A stretch of DNA of 64,000 nucleotides from Luteolibacter luteus (GCF_012913485.1 NZ_CP051774.1:5518001-5582000); one strand, 5' to 3'. Shown: positions 26,263 through 35,406, counted from the stretch's first letter. A program made the numbers and translations. Notes: generated by a model not told the origin, from the letters alone.

Positions 26263-29200
26263 TTAACCGCCCTCGACGTATTCGATCCGCCAGAAGCGCC
26301 GGGATCCCTGAGGATCGAGAGGGGCTGTGAACTGGATGGGGGTGCCGGTGCCTTCCCGGGTTTCCTCAAGCTGCCAATCCGTTAGATCCGAGCTGCTCCA
26401 CAAACGATAGGACCAGCTTGGTTCGGAGATGCAGCGGATCTGCACCTGACCTCCATTTAAGCTTACCTGCGGTTGCGGCTTGTGGGCGAAGTAGGTCTTT
26501 GCGTCCCACTCGAGGATCGAGAAGCGCGAAGCGGTGTTCGCAGAAGTGGTGTAGCCTTCCCCAGTTGCGGCTTGGTAGAGGAAGTGCAGCTGGCGGTCTC
26601 GATCCCAGAGTTCGTTGTCGATGATTGTCTCGTAGTTGCCGAGATTCTCGGTGGTAAGATCGAATTCGATCCAGACTAGGCGTTCGGGGTCTTCGGCTTT
26701 TGGCAAGCTGTGGACGATCGTGATGCCATTGCTGCCCTGATTGTCGCGATAGGCGACGATGATGCGGCCGCTATCATCATGTACGACGGTCGGGCGGCCG
26801 AGATTGCGGACGAAATTCTCATCATACTTCGTGCCTGTGGGATCGATGGTCCGGTTCGAAACAGGACGCTTCTGCCAGACGCCATTGTCATCGCGGAAGA
26901 CGACCATGTATTGCCGCCGATAGTTTCCGGCGGCTGTCTCGGGTGCCCACCATGAAGCGATCACCGGATTGCCATTCGCATCCAAGCAAGAGCTTGCCTG
27001 ATTGATCAGGCTGCTGCCTTCCGGGATGGCCATGATCTGCTCGGCCTTGGTGGCCGGATCACCGCTTTCTCCATCGCGCGAGATCGGAAGCGTATAAGCC
27101 GTGCCATCGTGGTGCTGCCAGGTCAGGCCGGCATCGGTGGATCTCCCGAAGGCGAACTGGTTGTTCGTCTGATAGCCGTTTTCGTTGGCAGGGGAGTCTC
27201 CGCCCACCGGCTCATAGCGCCAGCACCAGGTGAGCAGGAGGTCATCGCCATCCGGCCCGCCAAGCTGCGGCATATTGGGATAGGCATTGTAGTTCGGTGT
27301 CCAACCGGTGCCCTTGATGAAAGGCAGCTGGATGTTTCCGCTGCGGTGGACATTGTCCCAAGTCTTCGTCGCGGTGTCATAGCGGTTGAGGAAAGTGTCG
27401 CCATTTCCGGATGCCACCTCGCGGAAGAGGAAGAGCAGGTCCCCATCGGGAAGCTTCAGGAATTGCGGGTAGGTCACCGTGTCCTCCCGTCCGGTCATGG
27501 TGCTATCCGGACCAAGGACGATCGGGGCGGTGCCTGTCACAGGGGCTACGCTGCGGGAGTAGTGGAAGGCATCGCCATGCATGCCCCAGGAGACGTGCAT
27601 GTAGCCATCGCCATCGATGCCGTAGCTGATCACGTCATGGCCGTCCGTGATCGTGTTCGCGGTGAAGGTCGGATGGCGGAAGACCTCCCATTCAGAGGAG
27701 CCAAGAGCGCGACGGCCGATCCAGATGGTGTTGTTGAACTTCGCATTCGCATCGAACTGATGGCGTCCATACCAGGTCACGAACTGCTGGTTGCCCACGG
27801 TCTTCAGGGAAGAACGGACGAAGGAAACCGTATTGATCGCGGACGCGCCGCCGTAGCCGAACTCGCTGGTAGCGTGATCACCATCGTCCAAGGGAACGAG
27901 TCGAACGGCCGTCCCGGCGGGACGGGATTCCGCGTCGGCGGGGTTCGTGCCGGCCTCCCATTCCTGAAGATTGCCGAAGCCGTCCTTGTCCGGATCCGCT
28001 CCCCCATTGTGACCGAGGTGGCTGAAGTGGCTCAATTCCCATGGGTCCGGCAACCCATCGCCATCGGTGTCGGTGGAAAGCGAGGCACGGTTGTTCGGTG
28101 CAGAGTTGTTCGTGAGTTCGGTAGCTGTGGATTCCCCGTCCCCATCAGGATCGCCGGAAGCTGTCGCGGAGAGATTGCCGAAATAGCGCATCTCTTCTTG
28201 ATCCGGAAGGTCGTCGCCATCGATATCACCGGGAATGGAAGCCGTCACCGCCGGGTGAGAGCCAGCAGCGAACTCCGCGCCATTGCTGTAACCATCGCCA
28301 TCCGTGTCGGAATTCGCGGTCTCATCCAGATCTCCGAAGCGCCCGATCTCCCAAGCATCCGGTAGCCCGTCCGCGTCACTGTCCGCATAGGACACAGAGT
28401 CCGGCCCGAAGACGTGAAGATGCTCCCGCTCCTCCGCACCCAGCGCGCCATTCCAGATGCGGCACTCATCATAGCGGGCATTTGCCGTAGCATCCGCCGC
28501 GAACATCGAGCGACCGAGCCAGTTCACCGCGTCGTTGAAATCGAGCGGGGTGTTGGTCGTTTCAAAACTTCCCCGGGCTCCGCCGAGAGTCGCTGCTGCA
28601 GCGGGAGCCGCATACCAGGTGACACGGGTGCTGCCCGCGGAACCGGCTCGAGGCTCGATGGTCAGGACGATGTGGTAAGGCGTGCCGAGAACGTAGGGTG
28701 CATTGCTGTTGTTGGTCAGGCTCGAGACTCCGTCCAACCACCGGACCTGGTCGTTTGCGAGCGTGGTCCCTTGGGTCCAGGACATGAAAAGATACTCGGT
28801 GGTGCTGCTGCCGAAATCGAAGATGCGACCCCAGTTCCGGGTGGCGATCTGTGTCGCCCATAGCTCGATGCTCAGCGGGGTCTTCCGGCCGCCGAGCAGG
28901 TTATTCCCCAGCTCAATGTAGGAAGCCTCCGAGCGAACACCACCTTGGAGCAACACGTTGCTGTCCCCTAGCGCGGCTGCTCCCGTGGCGGGATTGGAGT
29001 CGGGATCGATCAGCTCGGCGTGCTCCGTTCCGACGCTGTCTTCCAAGTTGCCATTAAAGCTCCAGCGGTGGGCCAGCAAGGATCTTGAAGGGCTCCATCC
29101 GGCTTGGGTGGGATCGGTGGTGGCATCGTGTTCCGCCTTGTCGCCGGCTCCGTCTCCATCGCTATCGGCAGACCCATCCCGGCTCAGGTTTCCGAAGTAG

Positions 29201-30417
29201 AAGAGTTCCCAGCCGTCATTGAGTTGATCGCCATCGGTCTCAGGCCAGTCGATCGGGTTCACGGGGCTACTGTGCGCCGCTTCCTCAAGTGAATTGCTCG
29301 CGAAGTCACCATCCGGATCGCCCTCACCATCCTGTGCGGTGAGGTTGCCGAAGTGGTGGATCTCCCACTCGTCTTGCAGGCCATCGAGATCCGCGTCGCC
29401 GGGATTGGAGTCCGGGTTGTCCGGTGCGGTTCCCGCCACGAACTCCGCCATGTTGTCGTAGCCGTCGCCATCCGGATCACCGTTTCCATCCTGGCCGAGA
29501 TTCCCGAAATGGAGGGCTTCCCATGCGTCGGAAAGACCGTCGCCATCGAGGTCATCATTGGCAAAGAGGAAGGCGCTCGCGCTGCGGACTACCTTGCTGA
29601 TCCGGACTTCATCGATCAGCCCTTGCAGGCCTTCGCCCGAGGCTCCGCGCGCCTCATTGCCGATGACGAGGGGGCCGGTGACGCTCGCAACCGTGTTTTC
29701 GCTGGTCGAACTCCCGATCGCGTTTGCCTGCGCCGAGGAGGGAGCCAGCTTGGTCCAATAGAAGGTGGAGGTATTCGTGCTGCCATCGAAGGACAGGGCG
29801 ACGTGGAACCACTCGTTCGCGGCAAAGCGATGCGGGCCGGTGGTCGGGATGGCGGCGGAGATCGCGCTGCCGCTGCCCGTGATGAAATTGAATTCGAGCG
29901 CACCTGTCGTCCCGATGCGGAACTGGAAGCCGCGATTCGACATCGAACTGTCGGTCGAGATGATCTCGCGCGAGGCACCGGTGATCGACGGCAGGTTGAC
30001 CAAGGCTTCCAAGGTGAAGGAACCATCGGCACCGGCGATACTGCCCTGAGCAATAGCGTCCGGACTCGTAGTGGTGCCGGGTTGAAAGCCGCCCGACTGA
30101 TTCGCATCGAGGCCGAGCCCGACGGTGCTGGTGGCAATGGAGGCGGCCCTTCCAAACGCTGCGGAATAGGTGGTGGCCCCGAGGATGGTGGTATTTGCCG
30201 GTTGTGCAGCGGTGGCCGCGGCCGGCACGGCGGACCCGCTGTAGGGAAGTAATCCCGCGGCAGAGCTGCCTGAGTTCGCGGCGTTCGTCGCATCCACCGC
30301 CTCATCCAAGTGGAACAGGTGCACGGTCTCCGTGTCCGCCACATAGGGTCCTGTCACGGCTGCGAAGGCGGGAGTGGTGACCAAGGCGAGGAGAAAGGGC
30401 AGTCCGGGGCGCAGCAT
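26263..30417 (-). CDS. Giant secreted LamG/TSP3 protein with BNR_4 propeller (1384 aa)
   Basis: A signal peptide (FLLALVTTPAFAAVTG) comes first. LamG domain A (~25-285) has VHLFHLDEAV, EWFHVALSFDG, FYWTKLAP, IGNEARG and LIDEVRISKVVR. TSP3-type repeats (~287-440 and ~680-850) follow a recurring pattern DxDGDGLxDxWExxxFGNL. LamG domain B (~447-677, LLAHRWSFNGNLEDSVG) is close to LamG1 of the neighbouring giant. Residues ~850-1310 look like a BNR_4 beta-propeller (TWYGRHQFDANAKFNNTIW, DGHDVISYGIDGDGYMHVSW, TVTYPQFLKLPDGDLLFLFR). BNR_4 is the fold of ulvan lyases of families PL24/PL25 and of many uncharacterised proteins; the HxH-containing stretch fits but does not prove lyase activity. The end is an SSTDL-type beta-domain (YRLWSSSDLTDWQLEE). 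It has no PEP-CTERM tail. Confidence 0.82.
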   Translation of the reverse strand: MLRPGLPFLLALVTTPAFAAVTGPYVADTETVHLFHLDEAVDATNAANSGSSAAGLLPYSGSAVPAAATAAQPANTTILGATTYSAAFGRAASIATSTVGLGLDANQSGGFQPGTTTSPDAIAQGSIAGADGSFTLEALVNLPSITGASREIISTDSSMSNRGFQFRIGTTGALEFNFITGSGSAISAAIPTTGPHRFAANEWFHVALSFDGSTNTSTFYWTKLAPSSAQANAIGSSTSENTVASVTGPLVIGNEARGASGEGLQGLIDEVRISKVVRSASAFLFANDDLDGDGLSDAWEALHFGNLGQDGNGDPDGDGYDNMAEFVAGTAPDNPDSNPGDADLDGLQDEWEIHHFGNLTAQDGEGDPDGDFASNSLEEAAHSSPVNPIDWPETDGDQLNDGWELFYFGNLSRDGSADSDGDGAGDKAEHDATTDPTQAGWSPSRSLLAHRWSFNGNLEDSVGTEHAELIDPDSNPATGAAALGDSNVLLQGGVRSEASYIELGNNLLGGRKTPLSIELWATQIATRNWGRIFDFGSSTTEYLFMSWTQGTTLANDQVRWLDGVSSLTNNSNAPYVLGTPYHIVLTIEPRAGSAGSTRVTWYAAPAAAATLGGARGSFETTNTPLDFNDAVNWLGRSMFAADATANARYDECRIWNGALGAEEREHLHVFGPDSVSYADSDADGLPDAWEIGRFGDLDETANSDTDGDGYSNGAEFAAGSHPAVTASIPGDIDGDDLPDQEEMRYFGNLSATASGDPDGDGESTATELTNNSAPNNRASLSTDTDGDGLPDPWELSHFSHLGHNGGADPDKDGFGNLQEWEAGTNPADAESRPAGTAVRLVPLDDGDHATSEFGYGGASAINTVSFVRSSLKTVGNQQFVTWYGRHQFDANAKFNNTIWIGRRALGSSEWEVFRHPTFTANTITDGHDVISYGIDGDGYMHVSWGMHGDAFHYSRSVAPVTGTAPIVLGPDSTMTGREDTVTYPQFLKLPDGDLLFLFREVASGNGDTFLNRYDTATKTWDNVHRSGNIQLPFIKGTGWTPNYNAYPNMPQLGGPDGDDLLLTWCWRYEPVGGDSPANENGYQTNNQFAFGRSTDAGLTWQHHDGTAYTLPISRDGESGDPATKAEQIMAIPEGSSLINQASSCLDANGNPVIASWWAPETAAGNYRRQYMVVFRDDNGVWQKRPVSNRTIDPTGTKYDENFVRNLGRPTVVHDDSGRIIVAYRDNQGSNGITIVHSLPKAEDPERLVWIEFDLTTENLGNYETIIDNELWDRDRQLHFLYQAATGEGYTTSANTASRFSILEWDAKTYFAHKPQPQVSLNGGQVQIRCISEPSWSYRLWSSSDLTDWQLEETREGTGTPIQFTAPLDPQGSRRFWRIEYVEGG

Positions 30418-30471
30418 GATTGCCGGGAAGCATGGCAGCCTTGCGGTGCTGCTACACCCGAAAGCAGCCCG

Positions 30472-30489
30472 CTCCCCAAAAATGGGGAG
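30472..30489. promoter_or_regulatory. Inverted repeat in a divergent promoter region
   Basis: CTCCCC (30472-30477) and GGGGAG (30484-30489) flank a 6-nt A-rich centre. It lies 55 nt before the LamG/BNR_4 gene and about the same distance from the divergent gene at 30543, so it could control both. Confidence 0.45.
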
Positions 30490-30542
30490 ACTTGGATTGC
30501 CTTTTGAAGCTTATCTCACAAGCTATCTTCGAAAGACCGCGG

Positions 30543-31349
30543 ATGACCCGATCAAAGACATTGCTCTTCTTCCTGGTGGCCGCGGGGCTGGGTCTCGGGA
30601 TCCTTTGCGGACGGGCACTTCGCGGGGAGGCGATGGATGAGGATATGGCCACGGGGATCGCCGGGAAGACCAGCAAGCGGATGCGTGAAACAGGACCTTC
30701 CGGGAGGGAGAATGCCGGAAAACCCGTTCCCGAAGGCGTGCCCTCGGAGGGCTTCGTGGTTCCTCCCCAGGCGATGCGGCGTATCCAAGTGGAACTGCTA
30801 TCGGGGAGCTCGCTGAACAAAAACGAATGCCGCATGCTAGGGATGACGGAGGCACAGATCAAGGAAGTGGATCTGATGGTGAGCGATGCGGTGAAGCGGT
30901 GGCGCGAGCGTGAAATGGCCACGGCCAAGCGCATTCCCTCGCAGAAGGGAGATGTTCTTTGGTTTATCCCCGCTGCGGGGCCTGCGGTGGCGGAGCAGGA
31001 GTGGCTGGGCGTCACCAAGAAGCTGGTCGAGATCGGCGGTCCGGACCTGGAGCCGCTGCTGACCTACCGTCTCACGGTGGGCAACAGTCCGAGCCATCGC
31101 AGCAACTCGGGTGCAGGCATGCTCAATCTTCTCACTGCGGGATTTGGCACCTTGGATCGCTTCATCAAGATCCCGGCGGATGGTTCCTATCCCCAGGTGA
31201 TCGATGTGTTTCCCCATCGCGTGAAGGAGGTGCCCGTCGATGAATCGATCTTCGAGCAATTCGAACATAAGCTGAGCATCGATTGGCGGAGCTACATTTC
31301 TCCAGCTGACCATGCGGACCGCTTTTCCCACCTTCCGGCCACAAAGTAG
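30543..31349 (+). CDS. Membrane-anchored unknown protein A (paralogue of B)
   Basis: I start at the ATG before TRSKTLLFFLVAAGLGLGIL, which is an N-terminal membrane anchor or uncleaved signal; 268 residues result. The next ~60 residues are low-complexity linker. A region from ~80 to 150 (MRRIQVELLSGSSLNKNECRMLGMTEAQIKEVDLMVSDAVKRW) aligns clearly with the following gene (LAERLQIMALSEMKVNRTELAILGFTDAELDQLQELI). The rest is alpha/beta with no family I know. It is divergent from the LamG/BNR_4 giant and 6 nt before its paralogue, and lies beside the LamG sensor kinase, so a role in the same surface system is possible. Confidence 0.7.
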   Translation: MTRSKTLLFFLVAAGLGLGILCGRALRGEAMDEDMATGIAGKTSKRMRETGPSGRENAGKPVPEGVPSEGFVVPPQAMRRIQVELLSGSSLNKNECRMLGMTEAQIKEVDLMVSDAVKRWREREMATAKRIPSQKGDVLWFIPAAGPAVAEQEWLGVTKKLVEIGGPDLEPLLTYRLTVGNSPSHRSNSGAGMLNLLTAGFGTLDRFIKIPADGSYPQVIDVFPHRVKEVPVDESIFEQFEHKLSIDWRSYISPADHADRFSHLPATK

Positions 31350-31355
31350 CTTTCC

Positions 31356-32186
31356 ATGTCCGTGCGTCGTCCGGTTTTCATTTTCCTCGTCGCCTTTCTG
31401 CTTGGTGGGGTGATCGGCTTTGCCGGCTACTCGTCCAAGAAGAACCGTGGGGAACCGGATGGTTCCCGGAGCGGTCATGCGGACGAAAAGGATGACTCTT
31501 TGAGTGATGGCCGCGCGAGCGAGACTCGCCTTACGCCGACTCGCAAGGAGGCTCCGGCGCTTCGAGTGGATGAGAATGGGAATTATCTCCTCCCGGCGGC
31601 TCTCGCGGAGCGGCTACAAATCATGGCGCTGAGCGAGATGAAGGTGAACCGCACCGAGCTGGCGATCCTAGGCTTCACCGATGCTGAGTTGGACCAATTG
31701 CAGGAGCTTATCAGCGAAGTCTGCGAGAAATGCTTTTCCCGCGAGGAAGCCGCGGTGAAGGATTTCACGCGAGGGGAGACAGAGTTGGTTCGTTTGATTC
31801 CCGGAGATCGATCCTTCGCGGAGTCCGTGAAAAATGATGCATTGGAAGGAATGCGTCGCATCGCGGGCAGGAAGGCACCTTTGCTCGAGACCCGGATGCT
31901 GTCCGAACTCGAGAGCCTCACCATGGATTTCGGACGCACCGACTACTACCAGCGCGTGGGGCTTTCCGACTCATCTTCCAATGGACTGGAAATCGAGAGT
32001 GTCCTGATTTCCCAGCCGATGCAGGAGGGGGGCTTGATGCCTGAGCCGGGGGACAGCTTTCAAGGTTACAAGACTCGCTACCGCTATGGGGCCCGGCGGC
32101 GCTACGGCTACGGTGGCGAGGTCCCGGAATTTCTCCGCCATCTGATCACGAAGGAAGAGTGCGAGGCACTGCTGCCGCGGAAGTGA
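31356..32186 (+). CDS. Membrane-anchored unknown protein B (paralogue of A)
   Basis: The 276-residue product has an N-terminal membrane helix (PVFIFLVAFLLGGVIGFAGY), a charged linker to ~65, and a helical core (~80-130) homologous to protein A. The C-terminus is rich in Tyr, Arg and Gly (YKTRYRYGARRRYGYGGEV). It starts 6 nt after gene A and is co-transcribed. It converges on the response regulator, ending 6 nt before that gene's stop. Tandem duplication followed by divergence is the simplest origin. No function can be assigned. Confidence 0.7.
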   Translation: MSVRRPVFIFLVAFLLGGVIGFAGYSSKKNRGEPDGSRSGHADEKDDSLSDGRASETRLTPTRKEAPALRVDENGNYLLPAALAERLQIMALSEMKVNRTELAILGFTDAELDQLQELISEVCEKCFSREEAAVKDFTRGETELVRLIPGDRSFAESVKNDALEGMRRIAGRKAPLLETRMLSELESLTMDFGRTDYYQRVGLSDSSSNGLEIESVLISQPMQEGGLMPEPGDSFQGYKTRYRYGARRRYGYGGEVPEFLRHLITKEECEALLPRK

Positions 32187-32192
32187 GCAAAG

Positions 32193-32831
32193 TCACTTCC
32201 CTCCCAGATACTTCACGACCGCCTCCGTACGGGTGCGCACGTGCAGCTTCGCGTAAATGTTGTGGAGGTGGGTGCGGACGGTTTCAACGCCGATTCCAAG
32301 GTCCCAGGCGATCTCCTTGTAGAGTCCGCCTTTAACCAAGAGCTCGAGGATCTGCTTCTCACGCGGAGTGAGGTTGTGATCCTCGTTCTTTGCGGGAGGC
32401 GTTTTCTGGAAATGCTGCACGACCTTGCGGGCGATGGCGCTCGACATCGGGGAGCCGCCTTGCAGCAAATCTTCAAGGCATTCGAGCAGCTTTGCGGGAG
32501 CATCGCGTTTCAAGAGGTAACCTGAAGCGCCTGCAGCCAGTGCGTCGTAGATCCGGTCGTTGTTGTCGTAGACGGTAACCATCAGAACCTGCACTTCGGG
32601 ATGCATTTCCTTGAGTTTCGCGACGCACTCGATGCCCGACATGCCGGGGAGCTGGATATCCATGAGCACGACCTCCGGGCAGCTCTCCTTCATCGCTGCG
32701 AGCGCGGGCTCGGCAGCGGGGTAGGCGGCCACGAGCTTCCATTGCGGGGAACTGGAGAGAAGGTCTGCCAAGGTTTCGCGCAAGAGCATGTCGTCTTCGA
32801 CCAAGGCAATCGTATGAGCGGGTTCGGACAT
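32193..32831 (-). CDS. NarL/FixJ-type response regulator
   Basis: With the start at the ATG before SEPAHTIALVEDDMLLRE, the product has 212 residues. The receiver domain (~7-120) holds the acidic pair EDD, the phospho-acceptor Asp58 in VVLMDIQLPGMSG, and Lys in YLLKRDAPAK. The LuxR-type HTH follows (LTPREKQILELLVKGGLYKEIAWDLGIGVETVRTHLHNIYAKL). It begins 8 nt after the stop of the LamG-bearing histidine kinase and is surely its partner. Its targets are unknown; the adjacent exoprotein genes with C-tract/G-tract palindromes are candidates. Confidence 0.93.
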   Translation of the reverse strand: MSEPAHTIALVEDDMLLRETLADLLSSSPQWKLVAAYPAAEPALAAMKESCPEVVLMDIQLPGMSGIECVAKLKEMHPEVQVLMVTVYDNNDRIYDALAAGASGYLLKRDAPAKLLECLEDLLQGGSPMSSAIARKVVQHFQKTPPAKNEDHNLTPREKQILELLVKGGLYKEIAWDLGIGVETVRTHLHNIYAKLHVRTRTEAVVKYLGGK

Positions 32832-32839
32832 CGGGTTTT

Positions 32840-35389
32840 CTACTTTGGAAGTTCGGGGAGCCGGCAAATCAGCACGATAGAGGTTCCGTGGCCGGGTGAC
32901 GAGTCGAGAGCGTAGCTGCCGCCGATTTCACGGATTCTACCCGCGGTATTGCCCAAGCCGTGGCCATCGGGATGGGACCTCGGATCGAAGCCGCGGCCGG
33001 TATCGCGGATCATGAGGGCGAGGGTCTCGTCCTCAAGCCCGAGCGAGAGGAAGACCTCGCAGGGGCCGGCGTGCTGCAGGACATTATGGAGGGATTCCTT
33101 CACCGCGAGGGCAATGTGATGGCGGTACTCCGCGCTGAGAGGGCGTGCCGGTAGCTCCGCCGGGATATCGAGGCGGCAGCGGACCGGTGAGTCGCGGAAC
33201 ATTTCATCCGCGAGGCGGGTGAGGTGGGAGCCGAGTTGGTCGAGGGTGTCATGCGCGGGATCGACGGCCCAGACGAGATCATCCATCGCGGAAACGAGTT
33301 CGCGGGCGGCACCGGTCATCTTGTCGAGGTGGCGCTGGGCCTTGGCGGGATCCTTTTCCCAATCCCGGCGGGCGAGTGCCGCGGTAAGGTTTAGTACGGT
33401 AACTCTCGTACCAAGGTCATCGTGCATGTCCCGGGCGATGCGGCTGCGGTCCTGCTCGAGTGCATTTTGGAAGCGCAGCCGCTCGAGACGTTGCTTCGAA
33501 CGACGGCGGAGGTGGCGGAAGGCGGCAGCGGCAACGAGGGCGACCGAACCTGCGGCGACCGCTGGTCCGAACCAGACGCGCTGCCAGAAGGGGGGATCGA
33601 TATGAATGGGGAGAGCAATCATTTCGCCGGTGCGCTGGTTCGCGCCTGCGAGGCCGATGGCGCGGAACGTGTAGGCCCCGGGCGGCACGTTGATGTAGGT
33701 CGCGCGGTTCAAACGGCCGCCGATCACGTTGAAGGCTTCGTCCCAAGAGAGGACGAGGGTGCGGCTTGCTGCGGGAGGGCCATTCAGCTTTTGCACGGAG
33801 GTCCATTCGCCGTGTTTCATCTGATCACCGTCGACCAGCGCAAGGGCGGGTCCATCGCTACGGATCGAAAGGTAAGCGATGGCAGGATCGCTGCCATCGC
33901 GGCGCCAGCCCGGCGGCGCGTCGCCGGGGGAAGGAGTGAGTCCATCGATGGTGAGATTGCCGTTTTGCCAGAGCGAGGCTTCTTCTTCGCCCGGAACGGA
34001 GACGGCGATGTTGTCCACCATCAGCAGGCCGGTGGTATCGGGTGAGCCGGAGCTGACGGAAAGCCGCAGTGCGACGGCTTCTGCGGGCAGGTAGATCGGC
34101 TCGACCCGGCGGGTCATTTTCGAGTCGTCGAACGTCGTTTCCCAGCCATCGCTGCGACCGACGGCGGAGAAGACGGCTTGGGAGATCACTTGGTTTCCCG
34201 CGTCGAGTGCCTGGCAGGTGAGGCTCATCCCGCGCTCGGTTTCCTGCCAGCGTTCGTCGATGCCCTCGAGCTGGCAGCGAAGCTTGACGTCTGCATCGAG
34301 TGGTTCGGGGCTGAAGCCGAAGTCGAAGTCAAGGCGGTGAAGGCCTGAGCCGAGACGCAGCACTTCACCGGGTTTGCCGGAGAGATTGGCGGAGGAAGCA
34401 TCGACCAGCACGCTAGCGAGCTTGAGGTCGAGCCGCTCGGGGATCGCGGGTTTTGCGGCGGTGGCATCCTTGGCTCCGGGGGCGATCCGCTTTCCGGGTG
34501 CGACGAAGAAGAAGTCGGTGGGATGGCGGGCTACGCCGCTGATGCGCACTTCATCGATGAGGCCGGGGAAGGGCTCTCCTTCGGCATTGCCGTTGAAGCC
34601 GCGTGCTTCATTGCCGATGGCGAGATCACCGGTTTTGCCGTTGAGGTCATTGGAAAGAGTGCCGCGGCCGATCAGATTTGCTTCCGCGGGATGGGTGTCG
34701 ATCCGTGTCCAGTAGAGCTTGAGGTTGTTGGTGATGCCCGCGTTGCCATCGTAAGTGACGGCGACGTGATACCATTGACCGGTCGCGATGGCATGGGGTC
34801 CGGTGGTCGGGATCGTGGCCAGGCCTCCACCGGTGGCACCGCAGTGAGGCAGCGCCATGAAGGTGAGGAAGCCTTGTTTCTCGATGCGGAAATTGAAGAT
34901 GCGGTCGTCGCCATCGCCGTCCATCGAGAGGAGACCCGAGGCGATCACTCCGGCTTCACCGGGGAGGATCTCCGGCTTGATCAGCAGTTCGTAGGTGAAG
35001 GCACCGTCTTTCCCGAAGTAGCGGAAGTCGGCCCTCACGTTGTCCTGGTTTCCGGAAACGAGGTGGGGGGCTTCCGCGAGGATGGCCCCTACCAGGTTCG
35101 ACTCGCCGGGGACGCCTCCTGCGTTCGAGCGAAAGGACACGGCTGTCCCCAAGCCCGGCAGTGAGGGCTGGCCTGCGAGCGCGCCATTCAGCAACCCACG
35201 AAGCGGGGTGGGGGATGGTCCGGCATCGCTGAAGGGTATGGTTTCCTCATCGAGATGCCAGAGGTGCAAGGTGGCGGAATCCACGTCGTTAGGCGTGTGG
35301 AATTCCGCCGCGGGGGCCAGCGGGCAGCCACTCGCCACGAGGGCCGCGAATCGCAGGATGCGGCGGATCATCGCAGCGGGGAATGGCAT
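32840..35389 (-). CDS. Sensor histidine kinase with extracellular LamG domain and split Y_Y_Y domain
   Basis: The 849-residue protein has a signal sequence (FAALVASGCPLAPAAEF), then a LamG module at ~30-295 (ATLHLWHLDEE, GQWYHVAVTYDG, NNLKLYWTRIDTHP, IGNEARGF, LIDEVRISGVARHPTDFFFVA) closely related to those of the two giants. Residues ~330-390 look like the first half of a Y_Y_Y domain (LDFDFGFSPEPLDADVKLRC, LEGIDERWQE); its second half (RATYINVPPGAYTFRAIG, PPFWQRVWF) appears only at ~560-605. The ~170 residues between look like a CBM-type jelly roll (LLMVDNIAVSVPG). One transmembrane helix at ~605-627 precedes a HisKA_3 domain with His656 in ARDMHDDLGTRV, an N box (VKESLHNVLQHA) and G boxes (IRDTGRGFD, GHGLGNTAGRI). 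It senses something outside, probably a glycan, and signals to the response regulator just downstream. Confidence 0.9.
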   Translation of the reverse strand: MPFPAAMIRRILRFAALVASGCPLAPAAEFHTPNDVDSATLHLWHLDEETIPFSDAGPSPTPLRGLLNGALAGQPSLPGLGTAVSFRSNAGGVPGESNLVGAILAEAPHLVSGNQDNVRADFRYFGKDGAFTYELLIKPEILPGEAGVIASGLLSMDGDGDDRIFNFRIEKQGFLTFMALPHCGATGGGLATIPTTGPHAIATGQWYHVAVTYDGNAGITNNLKLYWTRIDTHPAEANLIGRGTLSNDLNGKTGDLAIGNEARGFNGNAEGEPFPGLIDEVRISGVARHPTDFFFVAPGKRIAPGAKDATAAKPAIPERLDLKLASVLVDASSANLSGKPGEVLRLGSGLHRLDFDFGFSPEPLDADVKLRCQLEGIDERWQETERGMSLTCQALDAGNQVISQAVFSAVGRSDGWETTFDDSKMTRRVEPIYLPAEAVALRLSVSSGSPDTTGLLMVDNIAVSVPGEEEASLWQNGNLTIDGLTPSPGDAPPGWRRDGSDPAIAYLSIRSDGPALALVDGDQMKHGEWTSVQKLNGPPAASRTLVLSWDEAFNVIGGRLNRATYINVPPGAYTFRAIGLAGANQRTGEMIALPIHIDPPFWQRVWFGPAVAAGSVALVAAAAFRHLRRRSKQRLERLRFQNALEQDRSRIARDMHDDLGTRVTVLNLTAALARRDWEKDPAKAQRHLDKMTGAARELVSAMDDLVWAVDPAHDTLDQLGSHLTRLADEMFRDSPVRCRLDIPAELPARPLSAEYRHHIALAVKESLHNVLQHAGPCEVFLSLGLEDETLALMIRDTGRGFDPRSHPDGHGLGNTAGRIREIGGSYALDSSPGHGTSIVLICRLPELPK

Positions 35390-35406
35390 GGCTTGGGAAA
35401 TAGCAG

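Noticed and set aside
24585-28365. Long plus-strand open frames (366 and 418 codons) inside the LamG giants
   Set aside because: They are antisense images of the repetitive TSP3 and LamG coding sequence; the minus-strand products have signal peptides and domains.
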